Counted from the stretch's first letter, positions 10,712-19,782 are shown. The stretch is DNA of 64,000 nucleotides from Allobosea sp. OK403 (GCF_900113835.1 NZ_FOQV01000001.1:1054001-1118000), one strand, 5' to 3'. A program made the numbers and translations. Notes: a model not told the origin generated them from the letters alone.

Positions 10712-12016
10712 CTACTCCGCCGCCATCAGCCGAACCGGCTCGGAATGCGGGTTCGCGGCATAATCGTCGATGCGCTTCTCGATCTCATGACGGAAATGCG
10801 CGATCAGGCCCTGGATCGGCCAGGCGGCGGCATCGCCGAGCGCGCAGATGGTGTGGCCCTCGATCTGCTTGGTGACGTCGAGCAGCATGTCGATCTCGCG
10901 CTTCTGCGCCCTGCCCTCGGCCATGCGGCTGATGACGCGCCACATCCAGCCCGTGCCCTCGCGGCAAGGCGTGCACTGGCCGCAGCTCTCATGCTTGTAG
11001 AAATAGCTGATGCGCGCGATCGCGCGGACGATGTCGGTCGACTTGTCCATAACGATGACGGCCGCCGTGCCCAGGCCCGACTTCAGCTTGGAAAGCGAGT
11101 CGAAATCCATCGGCGTGTCGATGATCTGCTCGGCCGGCACCATGCGCACCGAGGAGCCGCCGGGGATGACCGCGAGCAGGTTGTCCCAGCCGCCGCGCAC
11201 GCCGCCGCAATGGCGGTCGATCAGTTCGCGGAAGGGAATGCCCATGACCTCTTCGACATTGCACGGCTTGTTCACATGGCCGGAGACGCAGAACAGCTTG
11301 GTGCCGACATTGTTGGGGTTGCCGAGCGAGGAGAACCAGGCCGCGCCACGGCGCAGGATGGTCGGCGCGACTGCGATCGACTCGACGTTGTTCACGGTGG
11401 TCGGGCAGCCATAGAGGCCGACATTGGCCGGGAATGGCGGCTTCAGCCGCGGCATGCCCTTCTTGCCTTCGAGGCTCTCCAGCAGCGCCGTCTCTTCGCC
11501 GCAGATATAGGCACCGGCCCCGTGATGCACATAAAGATCAAAGGGATAGCCGTGCTTGTTGTTCTTGCCGATGAGGTTGGCCTCATAGGCCTCGTCGACG
11601 GCGCGCTGCAGCGCCTCGCGCTCGCGGACATATTCGCCGCGGATGTAGATGTAGGCGGCGTTCGCGCCCATCGCGAAGGAGGCGATCAGGCAGCCCTCGA
11701 CCAGCGTATGCGGGTCGTTGCGCATGATCTCGCGATCCTTGCAGGTGCCGGGCTCCGATTCGTCGGCATTGACGACGAGATAGCTCGGCCGGCCGTCGCT
11801 GACCTTGGGCATGAACGACCATTTCAGCCCGGTCGGGAAGCCCGCGCCGCCACGCCCGCGCAGGCCGGACTTCTTCATCTCGTCGATGATCCAGTCCTTG
11901 CCCTGCTCGAGCAGGAATTTGGTGCCGTCCCAGGCGCCGCGCGCCATCGCGCCTTTCAGCGAAAGGTCGTGCCGGCCGTAGAGATTGGTGAAAATGCGGT
12001 CGCGATCAGCAAGCAT
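10712..12016 (-). CDS. nuoF: NADH-quinone oxidoreductase subunit F
   Basis: NADH-oxidising flavoprotein with FMN and cluster N3. In the 434-residue protein the NADH/FMN glycine-rich loop [13 protein letters not shown] is near residue 55, the FMN site [15 protein letters not shown] near residue 85, and the N3 ligands [14 protein letters not shown] near residue 350 with a further Cys in HTICALGDA near residue 395. It starts 11 bp after nuoE ends. It is normally followed directly by nuoG; here the DUF2569 gene intervenes. Confidence 0.98.
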   Translation of the reverse strand: MLADRDRIFTNLYGRHDLSLKGAMARGAWDGTKFLLEQGKDWIIDEMKKSGLRGRGGAGFPTGLKWSFMPKVSDGRPSYLVVNADESEPGTCKDREIMRNDPHTLVEGCLIASFAMGANAAYIYIRGEYVREREALQRAVDEAYEANLIGKNNKHGYPFDLYVHHGAGAYICGEETALLESLEGKKGMPRLKPPFPANVGLYGCPTTVNNVESIAVAPTILRRGAAWFSSLGNPNNVGTKLFCVSGHVNKPCNVEEVMGIPFRELIDRHCGGVRGGWDNLLAVIPGGSSVRMVPAEQIIDTPMDFDSLSKLKSGLGTAAVIVMDKSTDIVRAIARISYFYKHESCGQCTPCREGTGWMWRVISRMAEGRAQKREIDMLLDVTKQIEGHTICALGDAAAWPIQGLIAHFRHEIEKRIDDYAANPHSEPVRLMAAE

Positions 12017-12026
12017 CGTCTTCGCC

Positions 12027-13250
12027 TCACTTCACCGGCTTGTCGCCGAGGGCCGATTCCGGCCGCCAGCCTGTCGCGAGTTTCTTCGCCTGCGAAATCC
12101 AGTCGTCGCGCGTGGCGCGGCCCTTGAAGCCGGTCAGTCGCGCATCGACCCAGGCGAGTTCCTCGGCCTTCCAGCTCGCGATCTGGTCGAAATGCCAGAC
12201 GCCCATCTCGTTGAGCATCTTCGCGAGCTTGGGGCCAACGCCCCAGATCAGCTCGAGATCATCGCCTTTGCCGCCCCGCGCAGCGGTCAGCAATTCCGGC
12301 TTCGATTCCGCGACGGCCGAGGCTGGCTCCGGTTCGGCCTTCGGCTTGACGGGGGCCTTGGCCGCCGGCTTGGCAGATTCTGTGACGGCCTTCGCCTCGA
12401 CCTTGCCGCCGGCGGCAGGCGTGTCGTTGGCCGCGCTCGAGGGCTGGGCCGGAGCGGAGGGCTTGGGCCGGCTTGCGGCCGCCGTCTCGCTGGCAGGCTT
12501 GGTCTCGACCGCGGCTGGCGTCGCCTCGGCGGCCTTCGCGGCCGCTTCCGCAGCGGCCTTGGCCGCGGCGGCTTCAGCGGCAGCCTTGCGCTGCTCAGCA
12601 ATGCGCTTCTGCCAGTCGCCGGCACCGATCACCGTGCCGTCATAGAGCGCGGGATCCTTCAAGGTCTCGCCGCCGCCAAGCGGCTCCGAGCAGGAACGAT
12701 CATTCTGCGGGCCGGGCTTGGTCGGCCGTCCCTGGCGCAAATCGTCGAGGAGCGCGCGGAAATTATCGGGCGTCAGGTCTTCGTAATAGTCGAAATTGAT
12801 CTGCGCCATCGGGGCGTTGCAGCAGGCGCCCAGGCACTCGACCTCGAGCCAGGAGAGCTTGCCGTCGGCGCTCACGGTCGATTGCGGGCCGATCACGTCC
12901 TCGCAGACCTTCTTCAGCGCCTCGGCGCCGCGCAAGGCGCAGGGCGTGGTGCCGCAGAGCTGAATGAAATGCTCACCCACCGGCTGCAGGTTGAACATGG
13001 TGTAGAAGGTCGCGATCTCCATGACGCGCATCGGCGCCATGTCGAGCTTCTTCGCCACGGCCTCGATCGCGGCGCGCGGCACCCAGCCCTGATGCTGCTC
13101 CTGCGCCTTCCACAACAGCGGGATCACGGCCGAGGCCTGCCGGCCTGCCGGGTATTTGGCGATCTGCTGGTCGGCCCAATTTTCATTCGCCGCATCAAAG
13201 GCGAAGGAGGCGGGCTGGACGTGATCGGGGGCTAGACGACGGACGGACAT
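12027..13250 (-). CDS. nuoE: NADH-quinone oxidoreductase subunit E with long C-terminal extension
   Basis: The first ~200 residues are the thioredoxin-like NuoE with its 2Fe-2S ligands Cys99, Cys104, Cys139 and Cys143. The protein then continues to 407 residues. First comes an Ala/Pro/Lys-rich low-complexity linker (about 215-325), then a compact domain starting [20 protein letters not shown], which reads as a helix-hairpin-helix motif as in ribosomal L21/DNA-binding helical domains. E. coli NuoE has 166 residues, so more than half is additional. Such extensions occur in other alphaproteobacteria; their role is unknown to me. The start overlaps the nuoD stop by 1 bp. Confidence 0.95.
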   Translation of the reverse strand: MSVRRLAPDHVQPASFAFDAANENWADQQIAKYPAGRQASAVIPLLWKAQEQHQGWVPRAAIEAVAKKLDMAPMRVMEIATFYTMFNLQPVGEHFIQLCGTTPCALRGAEALKKVCEDVIGPQSTVSADGKLSWLEVECLGACCNAPMAQINFDYYEDLTPDNFRALLDDLRQGRPTKPGPQNDRSCSEPLGGGETLKDPALYDGTVIGAGDWQKRIAEQRKAAAEAAAAKAAAEAAAKAAEATPAAVETKPASETAAASRPKPSAPAQPSSAANDTPAAGGKVEAKAVTESAKPAAKAPVKPKAEPEPASAVAESKPELLTAARGGKGDDLELIWGVGPKLAKMLNEMGVWHFDQIASWKAEELAWVDARLTGFKGRATRDDWISQAKKLATGWRPESALGDKPVK

Positions 13251-14440
13251 TAGCGGTCCACCTCACCAAAGACGATATCGAGGGAGCCCAGGATCGCGCT
13301 GACATCCGCCAGCATGTGCTTGCGACACATGAAATCCATGGCCTGGAGATGGGCGAAGCCCGGGGCCTTGATCTTGCAGCGATAGGGCTTGTTGGTGCCG
13401 TCGGAGACGAGATAGACGCCGAATTCGCCCTTGGGCGCTTCAACCGCCGCATAGACCTCGCCGGCCGGCACCTTGTAGCCCTCGGTGTAGAGCTTGAAAT
13501 GGTGGATCAGCGCTTCCATCGAGCGCTTCATCTCGCCGCGCTTGGGCGGCACCATCTTGCCGTCGAGCGAGGAGATCGGTCCACCGCCGTCAGCCGCCAG
13601 CAGCTTCTCGCAGCACTGCTTCATGATGCGGACGGATTGGCGCATCTCCTCCATGCGGATGCAATAACGGTCGTAGCAATCGCCGTTCTTGCCGATGGGG
13701 ATGTCGAAATCCATCTCCTCATAGCATTCATAGGGCTGCGACTTGCGCAGGTCCCAGGCGGCGCCAGAGCCACGCACCATCACGCCCGAAAAGCCCCATT
13801 TCCAGCAGGTGTCGAGATCGACGACGCCGATATCGACATTGCGCTGCTTGAAGATGCGGTTGTCGGTGAGCAGGGTCTCGAGATCGTCGCAGACCTTGAG
13901 GAACGGGTCGCACCATTCGGCGATGTCGTGGATCAGCGAGACCGGCAGATCCTGGTGGACGCCACCGGGCCGGACATAGGCCGCATGCATGCGCGCGCCA
14001 CAGGCCCGCTCATAGAAGATCATCAGCTTTTCGCGTTCCTCGAACCCCCAGAGCGGGGGCGTCAGCGCGCCGACGTCCATCGCCTGCGTGGTGACGTTGA
14101 GGATATGCGAGAGGATGCGGCCGATCTCGGAATAGAGCACGCGGATGAGCTGGCCCCGGCGCGGCACCGTGACGCCCATCAGCTTCTCGACCGCGAGCGA
14201 ATAGGCATGCTCCTGGTTCATCGGCGCGACATAGTCGAGCCGGTCGAAATAGGGCAAAGCCTGCAGATAGGTCTTGGCCTCGATCAGCTTCTCGGTGCCG
14301 CGATGCAGCAGGCCGATATGCGGGTCGACCCGCTCGACGATCTCGCCGTCGAGCTCCAGCACGAGGCGAAGCACGCCGTGGGCCGCAGGGTGCTGCGGGC
14401 CGAAATTGATCGAGAAATTCCGGATGTTGTGTTCGGTCAT
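13250..14440 (-). CDS. nuoD: NADH-quinone oxidoreductase subunit D
   Basis: The 49-kDa-type subunit forming the quinone site with NuoB. The 396-residue protein has [21 protein letters not shown] near the N terminus, with the His involved in quinone chemistry, then the hydrogenase-like large-subunit fold ending IVFGEVDR. The ATG at 14440 is used. It is separate from nuoC, unlike the fused nuoCD of enterobacteria. The four-helix-bundle element sits immediately upstream, ending 16 bp before this start, so the nuoD leader has been rebuilt by the insertion. Confidence 0.97.
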   Translation of the reverse strand: MTEHNIRNFSINFGPQHPAAHGVLRLVLELDGEIVERVDPHIGLLHRGTEKLIEAKTYLQALPYFDRLDYVAPMNQEHAYSLAVEKLMGVTVPRRGQLIRVLYSEIGRILSHILNVTTQAMDVGALTPPLWGFEEREKLMIFYERACGARMHAAYVRPGGVHQDLPVSLIHDIAEWCDPFLKVCDDLETLLTDNRIFKQRNVDIGVVDLDTCWKWGFSGVMVRGSGAAWDLRKSQPYECYEEMDFDIPIGKNGDCYDRYCIRMEEMRQSVRIMKQCCEKLLAADGGGPISSLDGKMVPPKRGEMKRSMEALIHHFKLYTEGYKVPAGEVYAAVEAPKGEFGVYLVSDGTNKPYRCKIKAPGFAHLQAMDFMCRKHMLADVSAILGSLDIVFGEVDR

Positions 14441-14456
14441 GTCAGGCTTCGCCTCT

Positions 14457-14895
14457 GGCAGTAGGCAGTAGGCAGTAGGCAGTCGTTACTTTTCCAGCGA
14501 ACGGATCAACGCACGCAGCATCTTTCCGATCGATTCGGCCAATGAGAGCAGATTGGCTGCATCCAATTCGCTCATAATGCCGACGCGATTGGCCAACAGG
14601 GCATGCGTCTCCAGCTCTTTCAAAGAGCCTTGGGCGATGCGCAGAAACTGTACATATGCTCCGGTGCTCTCGCGGCCGTACCCTTCCGCGATATTGGCGG
14701 GTATCGAGACCGAAGCTCGCCGCATTTGCGACGTAAGGCCAAATAACTCGTCCTTGGGAAACTGTTTCGTCAGTCGATAGACCGCTTCGGCAAGGCTCAT
14801 GGCCTCCTGCCAAACGCGCAAGTCCCGATAGGATTGAATGCTCATCGCACAACCCATCTTTCGTCACGACTGCCGACTGCCGACTGCCCATTGCC
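14457..14895 (-). mobile_element. Putative mobile cassette: four-helix-bundle gene between inverted four-fold heptamers
   Basis: The left end (14457-14484) has three GGCAGTA units followed by one GGCAGTC. The right end (14868-14895) has three GACTGCC units followed by one CATTGCC, i.e. the same heptamer inverted. The 439-bp cassette encloses only one gene, of the S23/IVP/Avd four-helix family, and no transposase. The right end touches the nuoC stop codon with no gap. CTTCGCCT occurs at 14447-14454 and again at 14902-14909, a possible 8-bp target duplication just outside the ends. The hairpin at 6393-6464 is a gene-less relative. Mobility is inferred, not shown. Confidence 0.72.
14486..14845 (-). 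CDS. Four-helix bundle protein (S23 / intervening-sequence-protein / Avd-like family)
   Basis: The 119-residue all-alpha protein matches the TIGR02436 pattern: YRDLRVWQEAMSLA at the N terminus, FPKDELFGLTSQMRRASVSIPANIAEGYGR-type core (residues about 29-58, given here only as a pattern) and FLRIAQGSLKELETHALLA. Relatives are encoded in rRNA intervening sequences and as Avd accessory proteins of diversity-generating retroelements, where they bind nucleic acid and form multimers. No reverse transcriptase is nearby. The ATG at 14845 is preferred because the motif starts right after it; ATG at 14857 would add four residues. The stop is 2 bp inside the left heptamer array. A 60-bp hand count (14521-14580) gives about 48% G+C, lower than nuo genes. 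Confidence 0.88.
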   Translation of the reverse strand: MSIQSYRDLRVWQEAMSLAEAVYRLTKQFPKDELFGLTSQMRRASVSIPANIAEGYGRESTGAYVQFLRIAQGSLKELETHALLANRVGIMSELDAANLLSLAESIGKMLRALIRSLEK

Positions 14896-15495
14896 TTAAA
14901 CCTTCGCCTTCTCGTCACCTGGAAGGACGTAGTCCGTCCCCTCCCACGGGCTCAGGAAGTCGAAATTCCGGAATTCCTGGTTCAGCTTCACCGGCTCATA
15001 GACGACGCGCTTCTGCTCGTCGTCATAGCGGACCTCGACGAAGCCGGTCAGCGGGAAGTCCTTGCGCAGCGGGTACCCCTCGAAGCCGTAATCGGTAAGG
15101 ATGCGGCGCAGATCGGGATGACCTGAGAACAGGATTCCGTAGAAGTCGTAAGCCTCGCGCTCATACCAGTTCGCCGCCGGGAAGATCTCGATCACGGAGG
15201 GAACGGGCGTCGCCTCGTCGGTCTGGACCTTGACCCGGATCCGATGGTTATGGCGTGGCGAGAGCAGATGGTAGACCACGTCGAAGCGCTTCTCGCGCTC
15301 GATATAGTCGGCACCGGCGATGTCGGTGAAGTTCACGAAGCGGAAGCGCGGATCGTCGCGCAAGACCTTGAGAACCTGCACGATCGACGCCGCTTCAGCG
15401 TGAACAGTCAGTTCGTCGAAGGCGACGACGGCCTCCGTTACCGCGCCGGGCAGCGCGGCCTTGATGTCTTCCCCGAGAGCAAGGAGATCGCTCAT
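14896..15495 (-). CDS. nuoC: NADH-quinone oxidoreductase subunit C
   Basis: The 30-kDa-type peripheral-arm subunit that packs on NuoD. In the 199-residue protein the family motif runs from [20 protein letters not shown] to [16 protein letters not shown] (about residues 105-150). It ends GDEKAKV. The ATG at 15495 has GGAG 8 nt upstream. Its stop codon directly abuts the right heptamer array of the mobile cassette. If the 8-bp direct repeats flanking the cassette were recombined, nuoC would read in frame into nuoD, so the present stop may lie in element-derived sequence. Confidence 0.96.
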   Translation of the reverse strand: MSDLLALGEDIKAALPGAVTEAVVAFDELTVHAEAASIVQVLKVLRDDPRFRFVNFTDIAGADYIEREKRFDVVYHLLSPRHNHRIRVKVQTDEATPVPSVIEIFPAANWYEREAYDFYGILFSGHPDLRRILTDYGFEGYPLRKDFPLTGFVEVRYDDEQKRVVYEPVKLNQEFRNFDFLSPWEGTDYVLPGDEKAKV

Positions 15496-15504
15496 GACAG
15501 GCCC

Positions 15505-16089
15505 TCAGCGCTCGATCGTGCCGGTGCGGCGGATTTTCTTCTGCAGCAGCAGCACGCCATAGAGCAGCGCTTCCGCCGTCGGCGGGCAGCCGGGCACATA
15601 GATGTCGATCGGCACGATGCGATCGCAGCCGCGCACCACCGAATAGCTGTAGTGGTAATAGCCGCCGCCATTGGCGCAGGAGCCCATCGAGATGACGTAG
15701 CGCGGCTCCGGCATCTGGTCGTAGACCTTGCGCAGCGCCGGGGCCATCTTGTTGGTCAGCGTGCCCGCGACGATCATCACGTCAGACTGGCGCGGTGAGG
15801 CGCGCGGCGCAAAGCCGAAGCGCTCGACATCATAACGCGGCATCGAGAGCTGCATCATCTCGACGGCGCAGCAGGCAAGACCGAAGGTCATCCACATCAG
15901 CGAGCCGGTGCGCGACCAGTTGATCAGGTCGTCCGTCGCCGTGACCAGGAACCCCTTATCGGCGAGCTCACTGTTGATCTCGGTGAAGAAGGGGTCGCGC
16001 GCGCCGACGGGCAAGCCGTCGGGGCCGAGCAGGCCCTTGGGCGCAGGCGCGACCAGCGGGTCGCCGCGATCGATCGCTGTTGTTGCCAT
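15505..16089 (-). CDS. nuoB: NADH-quinone oxidoreductase subunit B
   Basis: Carries the terminal cluster N2, which reduces quinone. In the 194-residue protein the N2 ligands are the adjacent Cys73 and Cys74 ([10 protein letters not shown]), Cys138 ([17 protein letters not shown]) and Cys168 ([11 protein letters not shown]). The first ~40 residues are a variable alphaproteobacterial N-terminal extension. It lies 9 bp before nuoC and 64 bp after nuoA. Confidence 0.98.
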   Translation of the reverse strand: MATTAIDRGDPLVAPAPKGLLGPDGLPVGARDPFFTEINSELADKGFLVTATDDLINWSRTGSLMWMTFGLACCAVEMMQLSMPRYDVERFGFAPRASPRQSDVMIVAGTLTNKMAPALRKVYDQMPEPRYVISMGSCANGGGYYHYSYSVVRGCDRIVPIDIYVPGCPPTAEALLYGVLLLQKKIRRTGTIER

Positions 16090-16153
16090 GATCTGAACCT
16101 TTGTAACCCGTAACCGTCAGATAAGTCGCGAAATCAGTGCTGCGGCCGGACGA

Positions 16154-16534
16154 CTAGTCCCACTCCAGCGCCCCTTTTCGCCACTCATAGACGAAGCCGA
16201 CGGTCAACACGCCCAGGAAGATCATCATCGAGATGAAGCCATACCAGCCAAGCCCGCCAAACGCGACGGCCCAGGGGAACAGGAAGGCGACCTCAAGATC
16301 GAAGATGATGAACAGGATCGCGACCAGATAGAAGCGGACATCGAATTTCATGCGCGCATCGTCGAAGGCGTTGAAGCCGCACTCATAGGCCGAGAGCTTT
16401 TCGGCATCGGGCTTCGAATAGGCGATGGCGAAGGGAGCTACCAGCAAGGCGATGCCGATGATGGCCGCGACGCCCAGGAAAATGACGAGCGGCAGATAGT
16501 CGTTCAGCAGGGACGGTACTGGGAGTGTTTGCAT
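16154..16534 (-). CDS. nuoA: NADH-quinone oxidoreductase subunit A
   Basis: First gene of the nuo operon: a three-helix membrane subunit at the junction of the two arms. At 126 residues its length is normal. Typical features are the [19 protein letters not shown] loop between helices 1 and 2 and [16 protein letters not shown] codons exist at 16540 and 16534; the second is chosen because GGGGA sits 7 nt upstream of it and almost touches the first. The promoter should lie in the gap to the divergent gene at 16833, but no clear consensus was found. Confidence 0.95.
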   Translation of the reverse strand: MQTLPVPSLLNDYLPLVIFLGVAAIIGIALLVAPFAIAYSKPDAEKLSAYECGFNAFDDARMKFDVRFYLVAILFIIFDLEVAFLFPWAVAFGGLGWYGFISMMIFLGVLTVGFVYEWRKGALEWD

Positions 16535-16832
16535 GGACATGTCCCCGCTTCGGGCGGCCAGGCGGCGGCGCGCTGGCACAGTCGATTAGACCCTGCATTA
16601 GAATGAAGCAAGACTCCGCCGCGCTGCACAATCGCGCGAGAGGGTTGATTTCGACGCAGATTGGCAGGGATGTCGCAGTGCCTCTCCGCAAGGCTCGCCG
16701 TTCCGCATCGACCACGGGCGCTTTTTGCAGCATACCGCCGGCTTCCTACTGGCCGTTTGTCGCGCAAAGCGACACACTCGCGCCGAATCGACGTCTTGCG
16801 GCCGGGGCCGCCCCGGAGGGAGAAAGACCGCC

Positions 16833-17156
16833 ATGGTGCTGCCCATGCAACGCTCTCTTCTGCTCGCCGCAGCGCTTGCCGCCTCCATTTCAGGAGGCAA
16901 TCGCGCCAGTGCCGAGGCCCTCGACCTGATGCGCGCGACCTGCGCCGACTTCGTCGCGATGAATGGCAGCGACCGGAATCAGCTCTCGCTCTGGCTCGCC
17001 GGATATTATGCCGGCGGCGCGCAACGCCCCCTGATCGACCTCGACAAGATCATGAGCGCGCCCGCCGAGCTCGCCGCGCTCTGCGCCAAGACGCCGCAGC
17101 TGCCGCTGGTCGGCGCCGAAACCCGCGCCGTCTTCTTGCCTACCCCGGCGCCCTGA
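16833..17156 (+). CDS. HdeA-like small periplasmic protein
   Basis: The 107-residue protein has a cleavable signal peptide (hydrophobic stretch LLLAAALAASIS, likely cut after RASA). The mature part has two cysteines, Cys37 and Cys84, and the pattern TCADFVAMNGSDRNQLSLWLAGYYAGG characteristic of HdeA/HdeB-type acid chaperones, which bind unfolded periplasmic proteins at low pH. The ATG at 16833 has GGAGGGAG about 8 nt upstream; an in-frame ATG at 16845 is possible. It is divergent from nuoA and followed after 2 bp by a GTG-started peptidase-like gene, probably in one operon. Confidence 0.7.
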   Translation: MVLPMQRSLLLAAALAASISGGNRASAEALDLMRATCADFVAMNGSDRNQLSLWLAGYYAGGAQRPLIDLDKIMSAPAELAALCAKTPQLPLVGAETRAVFLPTPAP

Positions 17157-17158
17157 GC

Positions 17159-17788
17159 GTGAAGTCATTTGCCTTCCCCCTGGTGGCGCTGGTCTTCGCT
17201 TGCGCCCTGCAACCCATGACGAGCTCGGCTCAGGAGGGGCAGAGCCTGCGCGCGCCGCTGCCGCCGCAGCGCCCCTTCGATCTGGATTTGCCGGCCCAAT
17301 CGACCTTGCCTGCAATCGTGGTTCCACCGCCGGCCGCGCCAAGCCCAAGCCCAAGCCCGAGCCCAGGCCCAAGCTCGCCGGTCGCCGCCCAGCCTGAAGA
17401 CGAAGAAGGACCGGAATGGCCCAAGCTCACGCCCGGTCAGAATGCCGGGGCCGAGCCGCAATTCGACCCCAATGAGAAACCCGAGCGGCCAGGCATCTCG
17501 ACCGATCCCGGCACCTCCATCATCTGCCTGCCGCAGCGGCTGAGGGACATTCTCGGCAAGGTCGTCGACAAATACGGGGCCGTGAAGGTGACATCGACCT
17601 GGCGGCCGCCCTGGCGGGCACGGCGCGGCTCCTATCACAAGCGCTGCGAGGCCATGGACTTCCGCGTGCCAGGCGTGCGCCCGCGCGTCGTGCTGGACTA
17701 TGCCCGCTCGCTGCCCGAGGTCGGCGGCAATCAAGTCTATTGGAACGGGCTGATCCATATCGATACCGGACCGCGCCGCCCCTGGTGA
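17159..17788 (+). CDS. Secreted M15/DUF882 (YcbK-like) peptidase-fold protein
   Basis: The 209-residue protein has a signal peptide (to about SSAQ, residue 25), a Pro/Ser-rich linker with an SPSP run, and a C-terminal domain like YcbK/D-Ala-D-Ala carboxypeptidases of family M15. Likely zinc ligands are in SYHKRCEAMDFRVPG (His and Asp of an H-x6-D-type motif) and GLIHIDTGPRRPW (His-x-Asp). Substrate is probably peptidoglycan peptides, but this is inference. The GTG at 17159 is 2 bp after the upstream stop and gives the signal peptide; longer in-frame upstream sequence overlaps the HdeA-like gene. Confidence 0.72.
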   Translation: MKSFAFPLVALVFACALQPMTSSAQEGQSLRAPLPPQRPFDLDLPAQSTLPAIVVPPPAAPSPSPSPSPGPSSPVAAQPEDEEGPEWPKLTPGQNAGAEPQFDPNEKPERPGISTDPGTSIICLPQRLRDILGKVVDKYGAVKVTSTWRPPWRARRGSYHKRCEAMDFRVPGVRPRVVLDYARSLPEVGGNQVYWNGLIHIDTGPRRPW

Positions 17789-17796
17789 AGCAGGTG

Positions 17797-17897
17797 ACGG
17801 CATCAGACCGAGTTTCGTATTCGATCTGATGCCGTAGGGCTTTTATCTTGCATCGGCTTGCCCCGAAAACCGGTTCCCACTTTTCGGGCCGATGCAA
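17797..17897. repeat. Composite palindromic repeat (two hairpins)
   Basis: The first hairpin is ACGGCATCAGA (17797-17807) with TCTGATGCCGT (17825-17835). The second is TTGCATCGGC (17848-17857) with GCCGATGCAA (17888-17897), enclosing CCCGAAAA/TTTTCGGG arms around an ACCGGTTCCCAC core. The CCGGTTTCCACTTTTC-type core recurs at 39666-39710. The elements lie between convergent genes and might also end transcription, since the first stem is followed by GGGCTTTT. Confidence 0.7.
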
Positions 17898-17909
17898 CAA
17901 GGCGCGTGA

Positions 17910-18674
17910 TCAGTTCGGCGCGCTTTCCATGCCTTTCTCGGCCAGGATGCGCTTGGCGGTATCGCCACCGAGAAAGGCGAGGAACGCCTTGGCCGCCTCC
18001 GGCTGCGTGCTCGCCGCTGCGATGCCGCCGGTATAGGTCGTGTAGTTCTGGATCTCAGCCGGCAGCGGCCCGACCAGCGTCGCTCCCTTCACGGCCAGAA
18101 TCTCGCTGATCTGGTGGATGGCGAGATCGGCCTCGCCGGTGACGAGACGCTGCGCGACCAGGCCGCCCGGCACCAGCACGGCCTTGGCCTTGACTGCATC
18201 GGCGATTCCCATCGTCTCCAGCAGCTTGACGAAATAGATCCCGCTCGAGCCACCGGCCGCAGGATCGATATAGGCGACCTTGCCGGCGGCGAGCAGCGTG
18301 GCCTTGAAGGCCGCGACAGTCGCGATGTCGGGGCGCGGGGCGCCATCCTTGACCGCCACGCCGACCGAGGTCCGCGCCAGGTTCCTCGGCGTGCCCGAGG
18401 CGATCCGGCCGGCCTCGACGAGTTCCTTCACCGCCGCAGGCGTCAACACGGCGAGATCGAACGCCTCGCCCCCCGTGATGCGGCGCAGCAGCCCGCCGGC
18501 AGTATCGTTGTCGATGACGAGCTTGTGGCCGCTTTGCTTCTCGAAATCTGCCGCGACGGCAAGCACGATCGGCTTGAACGCTCCCGCCGTCAGAACCTTG
18601 ACCTCGGCGGCTCCCGCAGGCCCCCAGGCGCAAAGGCTCGCGATCATGAAGCTGGCGACAACTGTGAAGCGCAT
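17910..18674 (-). CDS. ModA-like periplasmic substrate-binding protein (orphan)
   Basis: The 254-residue protein has a signal peptide (cleavage near GAAEVKVL) and a type II periplasmic binding fold like molybdate-binding ModA: AEVKVLTAGAFKPIVLAVA, GEAFDLAVLTPAAVKEL and IHQISEILAVKGATLVGPLP. No permease or ATPase is adjacent, so the ligand and partner are unknown. Such stand-alone proteins are often annotated only as substrate-binding domain proteins. The ATG at 18674 is chosen over 18680 because GGAG lies 6 nt before it. It is convergent with the peptidase gene across the palindromic repeat. Confidence 0.75.
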   Translation of the reverse strand: MRFTVVASFMIASLCAWGPAGAAEVKVLTAGAFKPIVLAVAADFEKQSGHKLVIDNDTAGGLLRRITGGEAFDLAVLTPAAVKELVEAGRIASGTPRNLARTSVGVAVKDGAPRPDIATVAAFKATLLAAGKVAYIDPAAGGSSGIYFVKLLETMGIADAVKAKAVLVPGGLVAQRLVTGEADLAIHQISEILAVKGATLVGPLPAEIQNYTTYTGGIAAASTQPEAAKAFLAFLGGDTAKRILAEKGMESAPN

Positions 18675-18819
18675 GGACATCTCCGGCCGCCGCCATCTCA
18701 TGGCGGCTCAAGGCGGTGGGAGATTAAGCCAGTCGTGCGAAGCGGCAAGCGGTCTGCGCCGAGTGCACCGGAAACGGCGCTGGGCGGCTTGTCTATCCGG
18801 TTGCGATGTAAGGGGAAAA

Positions 18820-18896
18820 TGGCGCGGGTGACGGGGCTCGAACCCGCGACCTCCGGCGTGACAGGCCGGCACTCTAACCAACTGAGCTACACCCGC
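18820..18896 (-). tRNA. tRNA-Asp (anticodon GTC)
   Basis: A 77-nt cloverleaf read on the minus strand. The acceptor stem is GCGGGTG/CACCCGC, the anticodon stem CCGGC/GCCGG has loop CTGTCAC (anticodon GTC), the T arm is GCGGGTTCGAGCCCCGT, and the CCA end is encoded (18820-18822). Confidence 0.97.
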
Positions 18897-19100
18897 GCAG
18901 GGCGGCTAAGGCCTCGGCCTCAGCGGGGTTGGGATTATGGCGAGAGGCGGAAAGTGTCAAGCGCGCTGGCCAGGTAAATTCACAGCCGGCGACAGAAACG
19001 TGTTCACGCGGACATCAACCCGCCCATACAAGCGGAAGCGATCGGATGCCGGATACGCCGCCAAACCGGGGCCAAGGACGTCCGCCACACCCGATTCGGT

Positions 19101-19559
19101 TCAATCCTCGCCGGATGCCTCGCCACGATCGGGGGACGCCAGGCAGGGATCGAGCAGCACATGACGATCGTCCTGGCGGTTATAACCTCCACGCAGAATC
19201 ACTTGGTCGCCGAGCTTCAGCTCGTTCCCGCTATAGGTGACACAGAGAATCCGGACGCCCGGATCCGAACACACGGCAACATACCAAAGCGTTCCATCGG
19301 TCTGGATCAGGCTGACCGGGCCTTTGATCGCCATGTCGACACGCGCATCGGCCGGCACGGTGCTCGGCAGTTGTGTTCTCACGGTCTCGCAGGTCGCCGG
19401 CACCCGAGCGGCCTGTTCCGGCGGCGAGAAAGCCGGGCGATCGGCAAAGAAATCCTCGGGCACGGCCGACTGGTCCTGTGCGAGGGCCAACCCGCAGAAG
19501 GTCAGACAGACCCCTGCCAGCATATTTGCCCCTGCCAGCATATTTGGAAGAAACCTCAC
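19101..19559 (-). CDS. Small secreted protein of unknown function
   Basis: A 152-residue protein with a signal peptide and four mature cysteines; I do not recognise the family. The GTG at 19559 is preferred: GAGAGG lies 4 nt upstream and it gives an N terminus MRFLPN with a basic residue before the hydrophobic stretch. ATG codons at 19541 and 19523 are alternatives, the latter with AGGGG upstream. The mature part contains CETVRTQLPSTVPADARVDM and LWYVAVCSDPGVRILCVTYS, a beta-rich pattern. An 18-bp tandem duplication falls inside the signal peptide. It is flanked by tRNA genes. Confidence 0.6.
   Translation of the reverse strand: MRFLPNMLAGANMLAGVCLTFCGLALAQDQSAVPEDFFADRPAFSPPEQAARVPATCETVRTQLPSTVPADARVDMAIKGPVSLIQTDGTLWYVAVCSDPGVRILCVTYSGNELKLGDQVILRGGYNRQDDRHVLLDPCLASPDRGEASGED
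19511..19546. repeat. 18-bp perfect tandem duplication in a signal-peptide region
   Basis: The unit CCCCTGCCAGCATATTTG occurs at 19511-19528 and again at 19529-19546. In the overlapping gene (minus strand) it duplicates six codons (NMLAGA / NMLAGV), keeping frame. It also duplicates an ATG, the second copy placed behind AGGGG. Confidence 0.9.
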
Positions 19560-19706
19560 TCGACCTCTCAAGCCTGTCTCGATCACGACCGGGATCACAG
19601 GACGGCGTAGAAAGATGGCGGAATTCGATCGCTGCAGGCTCTGAGGCGCAATGGCGACAGCCTCAACCTGCGCTCTGGCCGAGCATCAGTGCGCCTGAGT
19701 GGGGCA

Positions 19707-19782
19707 TGGTGGGCGGTGCAGGGCTCGAACCCGCGACCCTCTCCGTGTAAAGGAGACGCTCTACCAACTGAGCTAACCGCCC
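19707..19782 (-). tRNA. tRNA-Val (anticodon TAC)
   Basis: A 76-nt cloverleaf on the minus strand. The acceptor is GGGCGGT/ACCGCCC, the anticodon stem TCTCC/GGAGA has loop TTTACAC (anticodon TAC), the T arm is GCGGGTTCGAGCCCTGC, and the CCA end is encoded at 19707-19709. Confidence 0.97.

Noticed and set aside
14457..14484. Tandem heptamers considered as a CRISPR or simple microsatellite
   Set aside because: Units are contiguous with no spacers, and a matching inverted array lies at the other end of a single gene. Neither CRISPR nor random microsatellite explains the symmetry.
17910..18674. Calling the binding protein molybdate-specific ModA
   Set aside because: No modBC genes adjoin and specificity residues could not be assessed, so only ModA-like is justified.
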